A stretch of 64,000 bases of DNA from Mangrovimonas yunxiaonensis. GTDB lineage: Bacteria > Bacteroidota > Bacteroidia > Flavobacteriales > Flavobacteriaceae. The notes beneath the pieces were generated by a model, which made no database searches, was not told where the DNA came from, and saw nothing but the letters and a program-made list of their open reading frames with translations. The first letter of the stretch is position 1, and each line of letters starts with the position of its first letter. This document shows, one piece after another, positions 26,538 to 36,854 of the stretch. The translations under genes were made by a program, and so were the position numbers. The stretch is taken from the NCBI RefSeq assembly GCF_000733475.1, contig NZ_JPFK01000007.1, positions 368,501 to 432,500 on the forward strand, read 5' to 3'.

Positions 26538-26569
26538 TTTGCGGGTATTGCAAAGATTTCTTAAATTTG
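26538..26569 (+). promoter_or_regulatory. -33/-7 promoter for rpmB
   Basis: TTTG (26538-26541) and TAAATTTG (26562-26569) are separated by 20 bases, fitting the Bacteroidota promoter layout. The rpmB ATG is 41 nt further, so a short leader is predicted. Confidence 0.75.
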
Positions 26570-26610
26570 CAGCCTGTTTTGAAATAACACACACATAAAG
26601 TTAGAAAAAG

Positions 26611-26847
26611 ATGTCAAGAGTTTGTGAACTTACTGGAAAAAAAGCGATGGTTGGAAACAACGTATCACATGCGATGAATAAAACCAAGCGTAAATTTGAC
26701 GCAAATTTGGTGAAAAAACGTTTTTATATTCCTGAAGAAGATAAGTGGATAACTTTAAAAGTTTCTACATCTGCATTAAAAACCATTAATAAAATTGGAA
26801 TTACTGCAGCATTAAAACAAGCTAAAGCCAAAGGGTTTATAAAATAA
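26611..26847 (+). CDS. rpmB: 50S ribosomal protein L28
   Basis: The 78-residue protein begins MSRVCELTGKKAMVGNNVSH and ends LKQAKAKGFIK, typical L28. Only one Cys is present, so this is the zinc-free form. L28 sits near the L1 arm side of the 50S subunit. It starts the conserved rpmB-rpmG-DUF4295-ftsY run with its own promoter just upstream. The start is clear, since there is no alternative ATG in frame upstream of it before a stop. Confidence 0.97.
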   Translation: MSRVCELTGKKAMVGNNVSHAMNKTKRKFDANLVKKRFYIPEEDKWITLKVSTSALKTINKIGITAALKQAKAKGFIK

Positions 26848-26874
26848 TAGCACAACGTATAAAGCTTACGAAAA

Positions 26875-27057
26875 ATGGCAAAAAAAGGTAATAGAATACA
26901 GGTAATATTAGAATGTACAGAGCATAAAGAGTCTGGAAAACCAGGAACTTCTCGTTACATTACAACAAAGAATAAAAAGAATACGCCAGATAGAATGGAG
27001 ATTAAAAAATTCAACCCTATCTTAAAGCGTATGACCATCCATAAAGAAATTAAATAA
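26875..27057 (+). CDS. rpmG: 50S ribosomal protein L33
   Basis: The 60-residue protein starts [20 protein letters not shown] and has [20 protein letters not shown] near the middle, typical L33. Only one Cys is seen, so it is the zinc-independent type. It lies 27 bases after rpmB and before the DUF4295 gene, in the usual flavobacterial order. Confidence 0.97.
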   Translation: MAKKGNRIQVILECTEHKESGKPGTSRYITTKNKKNTPDRMEIKKFNPILKRMTIHKEIK

Positions 27058-27105
27058 TTCGAGATTTTTACTTCGGTAGAAATGTCAGGTGAAAACATTT
27101 GAATC

Positions 27106-27261
27106 ATGGCAAAGAAAGCAGTAGCATCATTACAAACAGGATCAAAAAGATTGAGTAAAGCCATAAAAATGGTGAAGTCTCCTAAAACTGGAGCTTATAC
27201 TTTTGTGGAATCTATCATGTCTCCAGAACAAGTTAACGATTGGTTAAGCAAACAAGGTTAA
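27106..27261 (+). CDS. DUF4295 family small basic protein
   Basis: A 51-residue protein (MAKKAVASLQTGSKRLSKAI, then MVKSPKTGAYTFVESIMSPE and a short VNDWLSKQG tail). It matches DUF4295, a small basic protein that in Bacteroidota follows rpmG, and its size and charge suggest a ribosome-associated role. That is inference from composition and neighbours; no function is established to my knowledge. The gap to rpmG is 48 bases. Confidence 0.92.
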   Translation: MAKKAVASLQTGSKRLSKAIKMVKSPKTGAYTFVESIMSPEQVNDWLSKQG

Positions 27262-27305
27262 TCATCTTTTGATACCTAGCACAATATTTAAGCAGCTTTC
27301 ATGTA

Positions 27306-27334
27306 TTTGAAAGCTGCTTTTTAGTTTATATTTG
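27306..27334 (+). promoter_or_regulatory. -33/-7 promoter for ftsY
   Basis: TTTG (27306-27309) and TATATTTG (27327-27334) are spaced by 17 bases, a good match to the Bacteroidota consensus. A leader of about 75 bases would follow before the ftsY ATG at 27417. Confidence 0.7.
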
Positions 27335-27416
27335 TGCTCAAAATGGCACAACAATTTTCAATTTTTGTTTTTGGATAAGAATTTAGACATGTGTGCTTAC
27401 CTTTAATTTGAATTAT

Positions 27417-28370
27417 ATGGGTTTTTTTAAAAAAATATTTTCATCAGAAAAAAAAGAGACTTTAGATAAAGGCTTGGAAAAGTCTAAAACATCCTTCTTT
27501 AATAAATTAAGTAAGGCTGTCGCAGGAAAGTCTAAGGTAGACGACGATGTTCTGGACAATCTAGAAGAAATTCTGGTAACCAGCGATGTGGGAGTAAATA
27601 CCACCCTTAAAATTATAGAACGCATCGAAGCCCGTGTTTCTAAAGACAAATATTTAGGCACCAGCGAGCTAAATGATATTTTACGCGAAGAAATTGCAGG
27701 CCTGTTAAGCGAAACCAATGTAGGAGAGGCTACAGAATTTTCTATACCAACAGCCAAAAAGCCCCATGTAATTATGGTGGTTGGCGTAAATGGCGTTGGT
27801 AAAACCACAACCATTGGTAAAATGGCCTATCAGTTTAAAAAGAAAGGCTTAAACGTGGTTCTTGGAGCTGCAGATACTTTTAGAGCAGCGGCCATAGACC
27901 AACTACAGGTCTGGGCAGATCGGGTAGAGGTTCCTATTGTAAAACAGGCCATGGGGAGTGACCCCGCCTCGGTAGCGTTCGATACCCTTCAAAGTGCCGT
28001 TAACCAAAATGCAGATGTGGTAATAATAGACACTGCGGGGCGTTTGCACAACAAGGTAAACTTAATGAACGAGTTAACCAAAGTAAAACGCGTAATGCAA
28101 AAAGTGGTTGACGATGCCCCGCACGATGTATTATTAGTGCTGGACGGCTCAACCGGACAAAATGCCTTCGAGCAAGCCAAACAATTTACAGCAGCTACAG
28201 AAGTAAGCTCGCTAGCCGTAACCAAACTAGATGGCACCGCAAAAGGTGGCGTGGTTATTGGCATTTCAGATCAATTTCAAATCCCCGTTAAGTATATTGG
28301 CGTAGGCGAAGGAATTGAAGATCTGCAAGTGTTCAATAAATTTGAATTTGTAGACAGCTTTTTCAAATAA
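27417..28370 (+). CDS. ftsY: Signal recognition particle receptor FtsY
   Basis: FtsY docks SRP-bound ribosomes to the membrane translocon. I use the ATG at 27417 (MGFFKKIFSSEKKE, 317 residues); a GTG at 27393 would add an unconvincing MLTFNLNY lead. The NG domain shows GVNGVGKTTTIGKMAY (G1, near 121-136), DTFRAAA (near 153), DTAGRLHNKV and TKLDGTAKGGV (NKxD-type box). The N-terminal acidic A domain found in some bacteria is nearly absent, leaving only a short basic amphipathic start, as in many Bacteroidota. It closes the ribosomal-protein run. Confidence 0.96.
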   Translation: MGFFKKIFSSEKKETLDKGLEKSKTSFFNKLSKAVAGKSKVDDDVLDNLEEILVTSDVGVNTTLKIIERIEARVSKDKYLGTSELNDILREEIAGLLSETNVGEATEFSIPTAKKPHVIMVVGVNGVGKTTTIGKMAYQFKKKGLNVVLGAADTFRAAAIDQLQVWADRVEVPIVKQAMGSDPASVAFDTLQSAVNQNADVVIIDTAGRLHNKVNLMNELTKVKRVMQKVVDDAPHDVLLVLDGSTGQNAFEQAKQFTAATEVSSLAVTKLDGTAKGGVVIGISDQFQIPVKYIGVGEGIEDLQVFNKFEFVDSFFK

Positions 28371-28387
28371 AAACAGATAACAAATAA

Positions 28388-28419
28388 AAAAAACCTGTGT
28401 GCTAACACAGGTTTTTTTT
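28388..28419 (+). terminator. Terminator of ftsY
   Basis: AAACCTGTGT and ACACAGGTTT (28391-28400, 28405-28414) form a 10-bp stem with loop GCTA and a T-run, just after the ftsY stop. Confidence 0.88.
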
Positions 28420-28468
28420 ATGATAACGATTTAGACCATCAATGCATTATAATACATAAATCATTATG

Positions 28469-28476
28469 TATCTTTG
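28469..28476 (+). promoter_or_regulatory. -7 promoter element for rimO
   Basis: TATCTTTG matches TAnnTTTG and is 18 nt before the ATG at 28495. A longer reading frame from TTG at 28474 would start within this element, which favours the ATG. Confidence 0.65.
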
Positions 28477-28494
28477 CACCCTAATTTCTTAAGC

Positions 28495-29802
28495 ATGAGA
28501 ACAAAAACACGTAAAAAAAACAAGATCAATGTGGTTACCTTAGGCTGCAGTAAAAACGTTTACGATAGCGAGGTGTTGATGGGGCAATTAAAAGCCAGCG
28601 GAAAGGATGTTGTGCACGAGCAGGAAGGCAATGTTGTGGTGATTAATACTTGCGGGTTTATTAATAATGCTAAAGAAGAAAGTGTGAACACCATTTTGGA
28701 GTTCATGCAAAAAAAAGAAGCTGGCGAGGTCGATAAAGTTTTTGTAACAGGCTGCTTAAGCGAACGTTACAAGCCAGACTTAGAGAAAGAAATACCAAAT
28801 GTAGACCAATATTTTGGCACAACCGAGTTGCCACATTTATTAAAGGCTTTAGGGGCAGACTACAAACACGAACTGGTTGGCGAGCGCCTTACCACAACGC
28901 CTAAAAATTACGCCTATTTAAAAATTGCCGAAGGCTGCGATCGCCCATGTAGTTTTTGTGCCATTCCCTTAATGCGGGGCAAACATAAAAGCACGCCCAT
29001 TGAAAATTTGGTGACAGAAGCAGAGAAACTTGCCGCAAATGGTGTAAAGGAACTTATTCTTATCGCACAGGATTTAACCTACTACGGCTTGGATTTATAC
29101 AAAAAAAGAAACCTAGCCGAATTGTTGGAAAACTTGGTTAAAGTTGAAGGCATCGAGTGGATTAGGTTGCATTATGCCTTTCCAACAGGTTTTCCTATGG
29201 ATGTTTTGGATGTGATGAACCGCGAGCCAAAAATATGCAATTACCTCGACATACCGTTGCAGCACATTTCCAACCACATCTTAAAGAGTATGAGGCGTGG
29301 CACCACAAAAGAAAAAACCACCAAATTGCTTCAGGATTTTAGAGCGGCAGTGCCACAAATGGCCATTCGTACAACCTTAATTGTTGGCTATCCCGGAGAA
29401 ACCGAAGCAGATTTCCAAGAGCTTAAACAATGGGTTCAGGACATGCGCTTTGAACGTTTAGGGTGCTTTACCTATTCCCACGAAGAGAACACACATGCGT
29501 TCTCACTGGAAGACGATGTGCCGGAAGCCGTTAAGCAAGAGCGTGCAAACGAAATTATGGAAATTCAATCGCAAATTTCATGGGAACTCAATCAAGAAAA
29601 AATAGGCCAGGAACTACAGGTCATTATCGATAGAAAGGAAGGCAATTACTTTGTGGGCCGTACCGAATTCGATTCACCAGATGTTGATAACGAGGTGTTA
29701 ATAGATGCCACGACTGTTTATCTGAAAACAGGTGAATTTACCACAGTAAAAATTACCGACGCCTCAGATTTTGATCTCTATGCCGAGGTATGCCACAAAT
29801 AA
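28495..29802 (+). CDS. rimO: Ribosomal protein S12 methylthiotransferase RimO
   Basis: RimO is a radical-SAM enzyme that adds a methylthio group to an aspartate of ribosomal protein S12. The 435-residue protein has the UPF0004 domain with NVVTLGCSKNVYDSEVLMGQ (residues 11-30), NTCGFINNAKEES, and TGCLSERY, the radical-SAM cluster CDRPCSFCAIPLMRGKH (C-x3-C-x2-C near 145), and a C-terminal TRAM domain. The three N-terminal Cys and three SAM Cys for two Fe-S clusters are all present. The set of GCSKN and R-x-GK motifs separates it from MiaB. It is monocistronic as far as I can see, ended before a 245-base gap with no gene. Confidence 0.95.
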   Translation: MRTKTRKKNKINVVTLGCSKNVYDSEVLMGQLKASGKDVVHEQEGNVVVINTCGFINNAKEESVNTILEFMQKKEAGEVDKVFVTGCLSERYKPDLEKEIPNVDQYFGTTELPHLLKALGADYKHELVGERLTTTPKNYAYLKIAEGCDRPCSFCAIPLMRGKHKSTPIENLVTEAEKLAANGVKELILIAQDLTYYGLDLYKKRNLAELLENLVKVEGIEWIRLHYAFPTGFPMDVLDVMNREPKICNYLDIPLQHISNHILKSMRRGTTKEKTTKLLQDFRAAVPQMAIRTTLIVGYPGETEADFQELKQWVQDMRFERLGCFTYSHEENTHAFSLEDDVPEAVKQERANEIMEIQSQISWELNQEKIGQELQVIIDRKEGNYFVGRTEFDSPDVDNEVLIDATTVYLKTGEFTTVKITDASDFDLYAEVCHK

Positions 29803-30009
29803 ATAGCGCAACACGGTATTTATTATGGACTTCTAGCTGTAAATGCTTGTAGCATAATGCGCTTTGTTTTAGTTCTTTTTTTAGTTAAATTAAGAAAATT
29901 ACCCCATGTTGTTTTAAGAATTTATTAAATTTAGTAAGACTGGGTTAGCTTATACATGTATAAAATTAATTTATAGAAAATTGGTTTTAATAAGTTTAAG
30001 TTATTCTAA

Positions 30010-32250
<2,241 letters not shown>

Positions 32251-32273
32251 GTGTTCAAATTGATAAGATTTTT

Positions 32274-32305
32274 CAGGCGGGCTTTTGGCCCGCCTGACTA
32301 TTTTT
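32274..32305 (+). terminator. Terminator of katG
   Basis: CAGGCGGGC (32274-32282) and GCCCGCCTG (32288-32296) form a 9-bp GC-rich stem with loop TTTTG, then ACTATTTTTAA. It ends at the convergent DUF3570 stop at 32304. Confidence 0.8.
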
Positions 32306-33635
32306 AATCCATAATAAACTTAAAGCCTCCCGTGATCATGTGGGCGCTTAAGGTGTTGTTGCGTTTGTAGTGGTAGTATTTTAGATCAATGCTTTTTAAC
32401 CCAAATTTCCAGAGGTGCATTTTAGTAAAAATATCGGTATAAGAGGCACCAAACCCAAATTGGTTGGACGAGTAATTGGACAGGTCGTAATCCGATGTGT
32501 AAAACTCGGCTGTCGACAAGTGGGTGTCGTAAGGTTTAAAATAATGGGCCGCCGTTTGGGTGTAAAACCGATAGGAAGGGTATAGGGTAAACTTGTCTGA
32601 GATTTTAACAGGCAGCTCAATATTGGCGGTATGTGAGTTAATGCCCCAATCGTCAAAATAATACCTGTAATATGTTCTTACCGTAAGAAATTCGTTTATA
32701 AAATAATGAAGCCGGCCACCTAGGGCAACTTTAAATCTCGAGTTGGGGAGCTGCTCAACAGCATCGGCTAAATGAAAATCATCGATATAGGAATTGGCAA
32801 CATCAGAAAAATAGACCCTTTGGAACGGCGTTGCTAATTGACCGTCTTGCTTTATAACATCGATGGCTAGAGTGCCTTGCAGGTTTTTATTGAGTATTTG
32901 CGAAAACGTACTCCCTAAAGCATACGAGTTTCTACCTTTGCTATTAATTTCGTTTAGCATGGGCTGGTAATTGGCATGGCCTGTTATGGTATTGGCTTGA
33001 AACAAGCCGTCGGAAAGACCGGCTCCTCCTTGGGCAAAAGGCCTTAATTCGAAAGGGTAAATAATTTTCCAAGTGTCTAGGTATACACTTCCATGAATGC
33101 CGAGTTCGGTATTTTTTTCGTTAAAGAGTTTGGTGTAGCTTCCGCCAAATCCTATTGAAAAATAATCGTATTCGGCTGCTACAGATAGTTTGGCAGACCA
33201 CAGGCTGTTTCTGTCGTTTGAGGAATGGCTATAAGAAATCACACCGCTGCTCCAGACATCGCTAGCCGAGGCGCCACTAGAGGCAACATAGGGACTGGCA
33301 TAGCCATCGTCGAAAGGGTTAACGTTACTGGATGAGGCCGAGGTATAGGCCGATATGCCAGCATCAATAGTTAGGACATCGTCATCATTTAAAGGAATGG
33401 CTATAACGATGGTGCTTGTTATATCGGTAAGAGCTTCGGTGCCAATGCCGCCCGTGACCGCTGCATTATCGCCATCCTGACTGTAGTAGCTGCTTAAAAT
33501 ATCGACCTCGGTACTTTCGAGAACCCGCTTTTTGTAAACGTTCGACGAATCGGTTGGAACAGAAGTTTGGGCTTGTACAACTCTACCAAAGCCTAAACTT
33601 ACAAGAGACGTTATAATAATAGATTTTAGTGTCAT
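32304..33635 (-). CDS. DUF3570 domain protein, probable outer-membrane barrel
   Basis: The ATG at 33635 (MTLKSIIITSLVSLGFGRVV) gives 443 residues; an earlier ATG would start inside the DUF4266 stop region. The signal peptide ends near VQA-Q. The mature chain reads as many alternating beta strands (LSVAAEYDYFSIGFGGSYT, FRVALGGRLHYFI-type, ending THMITGGFKFIMD-like), consistent with an outer-membrane barrel of the DUF3570 family. Residues 120-123 read SGAS, within ASPYVASSGASASDVWSSG, resembling ApbE-type flavinylation sites. Last gene of the Trx-ApbE-DUF4266-DUF3570 cluster. No function is established to my knowledge. Confidence 0.85.
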   Translation of the reverse strand: MTLKSIIITSLVSLGFGRVVQAQTSVPTDSSNVYKKRVLESTEVDILSSYYSQDGDNAAVTGGIGTEALTDITSTIVIAIPLNDDDVLTIDAGISAYTSASSSNVNPFDDGYASPYVASSGASASDVWSSGVISYSHSSNDRNSLWSAKLSVAAEYDYFSIGFGGSYTKLFNEKNTELGIHGSVYLDTWKIIYPFELRPFAQGGAGLSDGLFQANTITGHANYQPMLNEINSKGRNSYALGSTFSQILNKNLQGTLAIDVIKQDGQLATPFQRVYFSDVANSYIDDFHLADAVEQLPNSRFKVALGGRLHYFINEFLTVRTYYRYYFDDWGINSHTANIELPVKISDKFTLYPSYRFYTQTAAHYFKPYDTHLSTAEFYTSDYDLSNYSSNQFGFGASYTDIFTKMHLWKFGLKSIDLKYYHYKRNNTLSAHMITGGFKFIMD

Positions 33636-33646
33636 AATACATACAA

Positions 33647-33856
33647 TTAATTGCAACCACATCCACCGCCGGTTTTTCCGCCATTTGCTCCAGAGGCGGC
33701 TTCGCGATAAGAATGGAAAGTGGTTAGGTTTCTGTCTAATGGTCGGTCAGATAGTGTCATATCTGGGTCGTTAAGGTTTACTTTTTCATATTCTTTAACT
33801 GTGGTGCAGGAGCTTGCTAAAACAATAGGAAGGGCGAAAAAAAGTATGTTTTTCAT
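33647..33856 (-). CDS. DUF4266 small Cys/Gly-tailed lipoprotein
   Basis: A 69-residue precursor. MKNILFFALPIVLASSCTTV is a lipoprotein signal with lipobox ASSC and Cys17. The mature part is only about 53 residues, with KVNLNDPDMTLSDRPLDRN and a flexible Gly-rich tail GGKTGGGCGCN holding two cysteines close together. This matches DUF4266, which in several bacteria occurs next to ApbE and DUF3570 genes. The CxC tail could bind a metal or be a thiol partner for the exported thioredoxin; that is inference. It begins two bases after ApbE ends and is followed by DUF3570 after 11 bases. Confidence 0.85.
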   Translation of the reverse strand: MKNILFFALPIVLASSCTTVKEYEKVNLNDPDMTLSDRPLDRNLTTFHSYREAASGANGGKTGGGCGCN

Positions 33857-33858
33857 AA

Positions 33859-34839
33859 TTAATGGGTTATTTTAATATGATGGGATGTAAAAAGTTGGCC
33901 TTTATCATCCACAATAATGCATGCTATATTGGGCAGTTGGTTAATTCGGTTAAGGCCTGCATCAATTCCCATAACAAAGACCGAAGTGGCTAGGGCGTCT
34001 GCAAGTTCGGCTTTTGGGGCAAATACAGTTACGCTAATAATTCCCGTGGCAGGATAGCCTGTTCTAGGATCGATGATGTGGGCGTATCTAATGTTGTTAA
34101 ATTCTACATATTTCTCATAATTTCCAGAGGTAACAACGGCGCCTTGGGTTATGGGTAGCAAGCCGTAGGCTTTAGCTTTGTCCATGGGGTTTGTAATGGC
34201 CACTTGCCATGGTTGTCCATTGGGTTGTGTGCCCCAGGTAGTCATATCGCCAGAAGCATTAATAATACCCGATGGCACGCCTTTTTGTATTAAGAGGGCT
34301 TTAGCCTTATCGGCGGCATACCCTTTGCCTATGGCTCCAAACCCAATTTTCATGCCTTCATTTTTAAGGAAAACAGTATGGTCCTTTTCGTTTAAAATAA
34401 CATGGCGGTAATCAACTTTAGAGACCGATTGTTTTATCTGCTCTGGTGTGGGCATTTGGGTCATGCTGCCATCAAAGGCCCAGATGTTATCCATGGCGGC
34501 ATAGCTAATATCGAAAGCACCATCGGTAATTTTCGAGAGGTCTATGGCGCGTTTTATCAGGTTAAAAAGCTCTGCGTCTACACTTACGGGGCTAATACCC
34601 GCATGGGCATTTATTTTAGATGTTTGCGAATTGGGATCCCAAGAAGAAATGAGTTTCTCGATTCTGCTAATTTCATCAATGGCTAGATTTATATATTGAT
34701 TGGCTTGTTCTTGCGAGTGGGTAACAACAGTAATTTCAAACCTACTTCCCATAAGTTTTAAGGTACTTTTGTAGGGGTGTTGGGCGGATGCAGAAGTAGC
34801 AATAAGCACCATAAGACCGATGACAATGTAGCGTTTCAA
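33859..34839 (-). CDS. apbE: FAD:protein FMN transferase (ApbE)
   Basis: ApbE cleaves FAD and attaches FMN covalently to Thr/Ser of target proteins outside the cytoplasm. The 326-residue precursor has a signal peptide (MKRYIVIGLMVLIATSASA). Motifs include LKLMGSRFEITVV (29-41), DGAFDISYAAMDNIWAF (near 107), GFGAIGKGYAADKAKAL (near 172-188), INASGDMTTWG, and HIIDPRTGYPATG (near 260) with the metal-binding ADALATSVFVMG block. All look intact. The flavinylated target must be exported; none of the usual NqrC/RnfG partners is here, which makes the adjacent DUF3570 or DUF4266 protein the candidate. Confidence 0.93.
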   Translation of the reverse strand: MKRYIVIGLMVLIATSASAQHPYKSTLKLMGSRFEITVVTHSQEQANQYINLAIDEISRIEKLISSWDPNSQTSKINAHAGISPVSVDAELFNLIKRAIDLSKITDGAFDISYAAMDNIWAFDGSMTQMPTPEQIKQSVSKVDYRHVILNEKDHTVFLKNEGMKIGFGAIGKGYAADKAKALLIQKGVPSGIINASGDMTTWGTQPNGQPWQVAITNPMDKAKAYGLLPITQGAVVTSGNYEKYVEFNNIRYAHIIDPRTGYPATGIISVTVFAPKAELADALATSVFVMGIDAGLNRINQLPNIACIIVDDKGQLFTSHHIKITH

Positions 34840-35271
34840 TTAATAGGATTCTAGAAGTTTTATAAAATCGTTAGGGGAGGTTTTTTTATATCCCGTACGT
34901 CCTTTTACCTGGCCTTTTTCATCTAAAACCAAAACATAGGGAAAGAACCCATTGGGGTTGTATTTTTCTGCTAATGCGTTGTTGTGTTGTTGCTGTGTTG
35001 CTGTTAGGCTGTTTTTTTTCTTTCGGGGGAAATCGGCTTTAAGCAGCACAAAATGCGATTGGGCATAGTCTTTAAACGTTTGGGTACGCCATATGTCTTG
35101 GTCGAGTTTCATACATGGTGCACACCAATCGGATCCTTGGAAGACTAAAATAATGGGTTTGTGTTCGTTTGTGGCTTTAAGCTTGGCTTCGTTAAAGTCT
35201 GTTAGCCAATCTTGGCCCAGTGTTATTTGGGTGAAGAGCAGTAAAAAGCACCCAAAAATAAAATGTTTCAT
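34840..35271 (-). CDS. Exported thioredoxin-family protein
   Basis: Start at the ATG at 35271 (143 residues), because the longer frame upstream carries no signal peptide and crosses the preceding gene's terminator. The signal peptide is MKHFIFGCFLLLFTQITLGQ. The mature protein has the thioredoxin site FQGSDWCAPCMKLDQDIW, with C50-A-P-C53, then YVLVLDEKGQVKGRTGY. It is the DUF255/thioredoxin-like exported disulfide reductase type. It directly abuts apbE (stop and ATG contiguous), heading the Trx-ApbE-DUF4266-DUF3570 operon. Confidence 0.88.
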   Translation of the reverse strand: MKHFIFGCFLLLFTQITLGQDWLTDFNEAKLKATNEHKPIILVFQGSDWCAPCMKLDQDIWRTQTFKDYAQSHFVLLKADFPRKKKNSLTATQQQHNNALAEKYNPNGFFPYVLVLDEKGQVKGRTGYKKTSPNDFIKLLESY

Positions 35272-35351
35272 AATGTGATGATTAAATAATGATGTAACGC
35301 TCGTACAGCGATTAAAGTGTTTAACAAGAATAATTTGTATTTGTTCTAAAT

Positions 35352-35378
35352 AAAAACAGAGGCCATTGGCCTCTGTTT
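35352..35378 (-). terminator. Terminator of the carboxypeptidase-like-domain gene
   Basis: A 12-bp perfect inverted repeat (35354-35365 and 35367-35378; AAACAGAGGCCA/TGGCCTCTGTTT) lies 9 bases after the minus-strand stop at 35387, and on that strand it is followed by TTTTTATTT. Confidence 0.82.
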
Positions 35379-35386
35379 GATTGTTC

Positions 35387-36664
35387 TTATGATTTTGCAA
35401 GTTGTTTGCTTATTTTTTTAATAGCCGATTTTATGGATTTTTCAGGTTCTATAATGTTGTATTCGCCCCAAAAATTTGGGTCGGAAAATCCAGAGGCCTT
35501 TTCGCTTAAAATCATGCTTGGTCTAAACGTTTCTTTTTTGGTGGTAAACTTGCGGTTGTTTTCTTCCCAATCTGTAATGGCCATTTCACTGTTTAAGGTG
35601 TATTTGCTGTTAAACAGTTTGGCTTTCCAGTTAATTTTAAAGGCCAGTTGTACGTTACTGTACCGGTAGTGCCACTTGCCATTATGGGTTTTGTAATCCA
35701 CCCGGTAAGCAGCTTCTGTAGGAAGCACTTTGGCGTTTAAGGGTTTTTTCTTAATAAATAATTTGCTGGCTTCAACTTGGTCGTTAACATTTAAATTAAA
35801 CACGGCACTTACCAAAGCGTAATTATCGGTATCTATATACAGTTTTCCGTAATATAGAGGCTCAGTAATTTCGGGTTTTTGTTTAAAATTAACCACGTAT
35901 ACTTGCTGGTTGTTTATTTGTGTAGGACTGGCAAAGGCGAATTCGTACTTTTTTAAATCTTCAAAAGAAAAAATAAACTCATTGTACTTAATCATATCGA
36001 CATATAAGGTGCTAAAAGGGCCGCCCTGTAATTTTAGGGTTAGTGTGTCTAAACGTGAATAGTCAACGCTTTTTCTGGCTTTAATAAGCCTCACCTTATC
36101 CTGCTTTGCCGAGCTGTAAGGTTGCTTGTAAATTTCTACCACGGCTTCGGCCAGAGATGCATTTTTACGGCGTTTTTTTATGGTCTCCCGGTAAAATGCC
36201 GTCATGATATTTTGCGCATCAATGTAGTTTTCGCCCTTTTTGTTTAAAGTAGCTTTAACCAACGCAAGGGCATTTTTTGGTGCATTAATTTTAACCTCGG
36301 TAAGCTTTGAAGCCGATTCGGTTAAATAAACCTCCGGGGTATTGGCCAAATGGCTTAGGGCAATATCCTTTTTAGCATACCCCAAGAACGATACCGTGAT
36401 GGATTTGTTTAGTAATGCATTAGGAACCTTTAATAAAAACTCCCCCTCAGTATTGGAAATGGTACTCATGTTGGTGTCTTCTAAGGTAATATCGGCAAAA
36501 GTAAGAGGGGTTTTGTCGTTGGCATCGTAAACAGCACCCTTGTACTCGGTAAACGCTTGCTCTTGAAACGCAAACCCTGGTGTAAAATAGCTGGTTGATA
36601 AAAGCACAACTGCTAGAAAGATCAAAAATTGAGGCATTTTGGATTGTAAGTGTAGATGTTTCAT
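35387..36664 (-). CDS. Carboxypeptidase-like regulatory domain protein (exported)
   Basis: A 425-residue exported protein. The signal region is MKHLHLQSKMPQFLIFLAVV; the start could be Met1 (36664) or Met10 (36637), both giving a plausible signal ending GFA. Residues 38-110 are a CarboxypepD_reg-like beta-sandwich (TEYKGAVYDANDKTPLTFAD, EGEFLLKVP, VSFLGYAKKDIAL), and a later part has many LKLQGGPFSTLY and NVNDQVEASKL type strands of unknown function. Such proteins are usually outer-membrane or periplasmic partners in Bacteroidota. It does not carry a TonB plug. The Trx-ApbE genes follow on the same strand, separated by a terminator. Confidence 0.78.
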   Translation of the reverse strand: MKHLHLQSKMPQFLIFLAVVLLSTSYFTPGFAFQEQAFTEYKGAVYDANDKTPLTFADITLEDTNMSTISNTEGEFLLKVPNALLNKSITVSFLGYAKKDIALSHLANTPEVYLTESASKLTEVKINAPKNALALVKATLNKKGENYIDAQNIMTAFYRETIKKRRKNASLAEAVVEIYKQPYSSAKQDKVRLIKARKSVDYSRLDTLTLKLQGGPFSTLYVDMIKYNEFIFSFEDLKKYEFAFASPTQINNQQVYVVNFKQKPEITEPLYYGKLYIDTDNYALVSAVFNLNVNDQVEASKLFIKKKPLNAKVLPTEAAYRVDYKTHNGKWHYRYSNVQLAFKINWKAKLFNSKYTLNSEMAITDWEENNRKFTTKKETFRPSMILSEKASGFSDPNFWGEYNIIEPEKSIKSAIKKISKQLAKS

Positions 36665-36825
36665 AACACTTTAATAGATTATTAGTTGTGTCTACCTAAT
36701 TTTCTAAATTAAAAGATACGCATTTTTTTTAACATTTAAACGATGTTAGCATTTGTTTAACACCTGCTAATTTTTGATAGCACCGCTCTTAACGTTTTGT
36801 TATGGATATAGTTTTTAAAACAATG

Positions 36826-36833
36826 TATATTTG
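36826..36833 (+). promoter_or_regulatory. -7 promoter element for bshC
   Basis: TATATTTG matches TAnnTTTG, 21 nt before the ATG at 36855. A longer frame from TTG at 36831 would begin inside this element, which favours the ATG. Confidence 0.62.
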
Positions 36834-36854
36834 TGTCTTTATAAAAAAGTGTTT

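Noticed and set aside
29796-29823. AATAAATA...TATTTATT inverted repeat after rimO
   Set aside because: All A/T pairs with an 11-base loop and no T-run; too weak for a terminator call.
29973-30009. OxyR-like pattern upstream of katG (ATAG, then 4-base blocks every 7 bases)
   Set aside because: Only about 10 of 16 key positions agree with ATAG-N7-CTAT-N7-ATAG-N7-CTAT, which is weak in AT-rich DNA.
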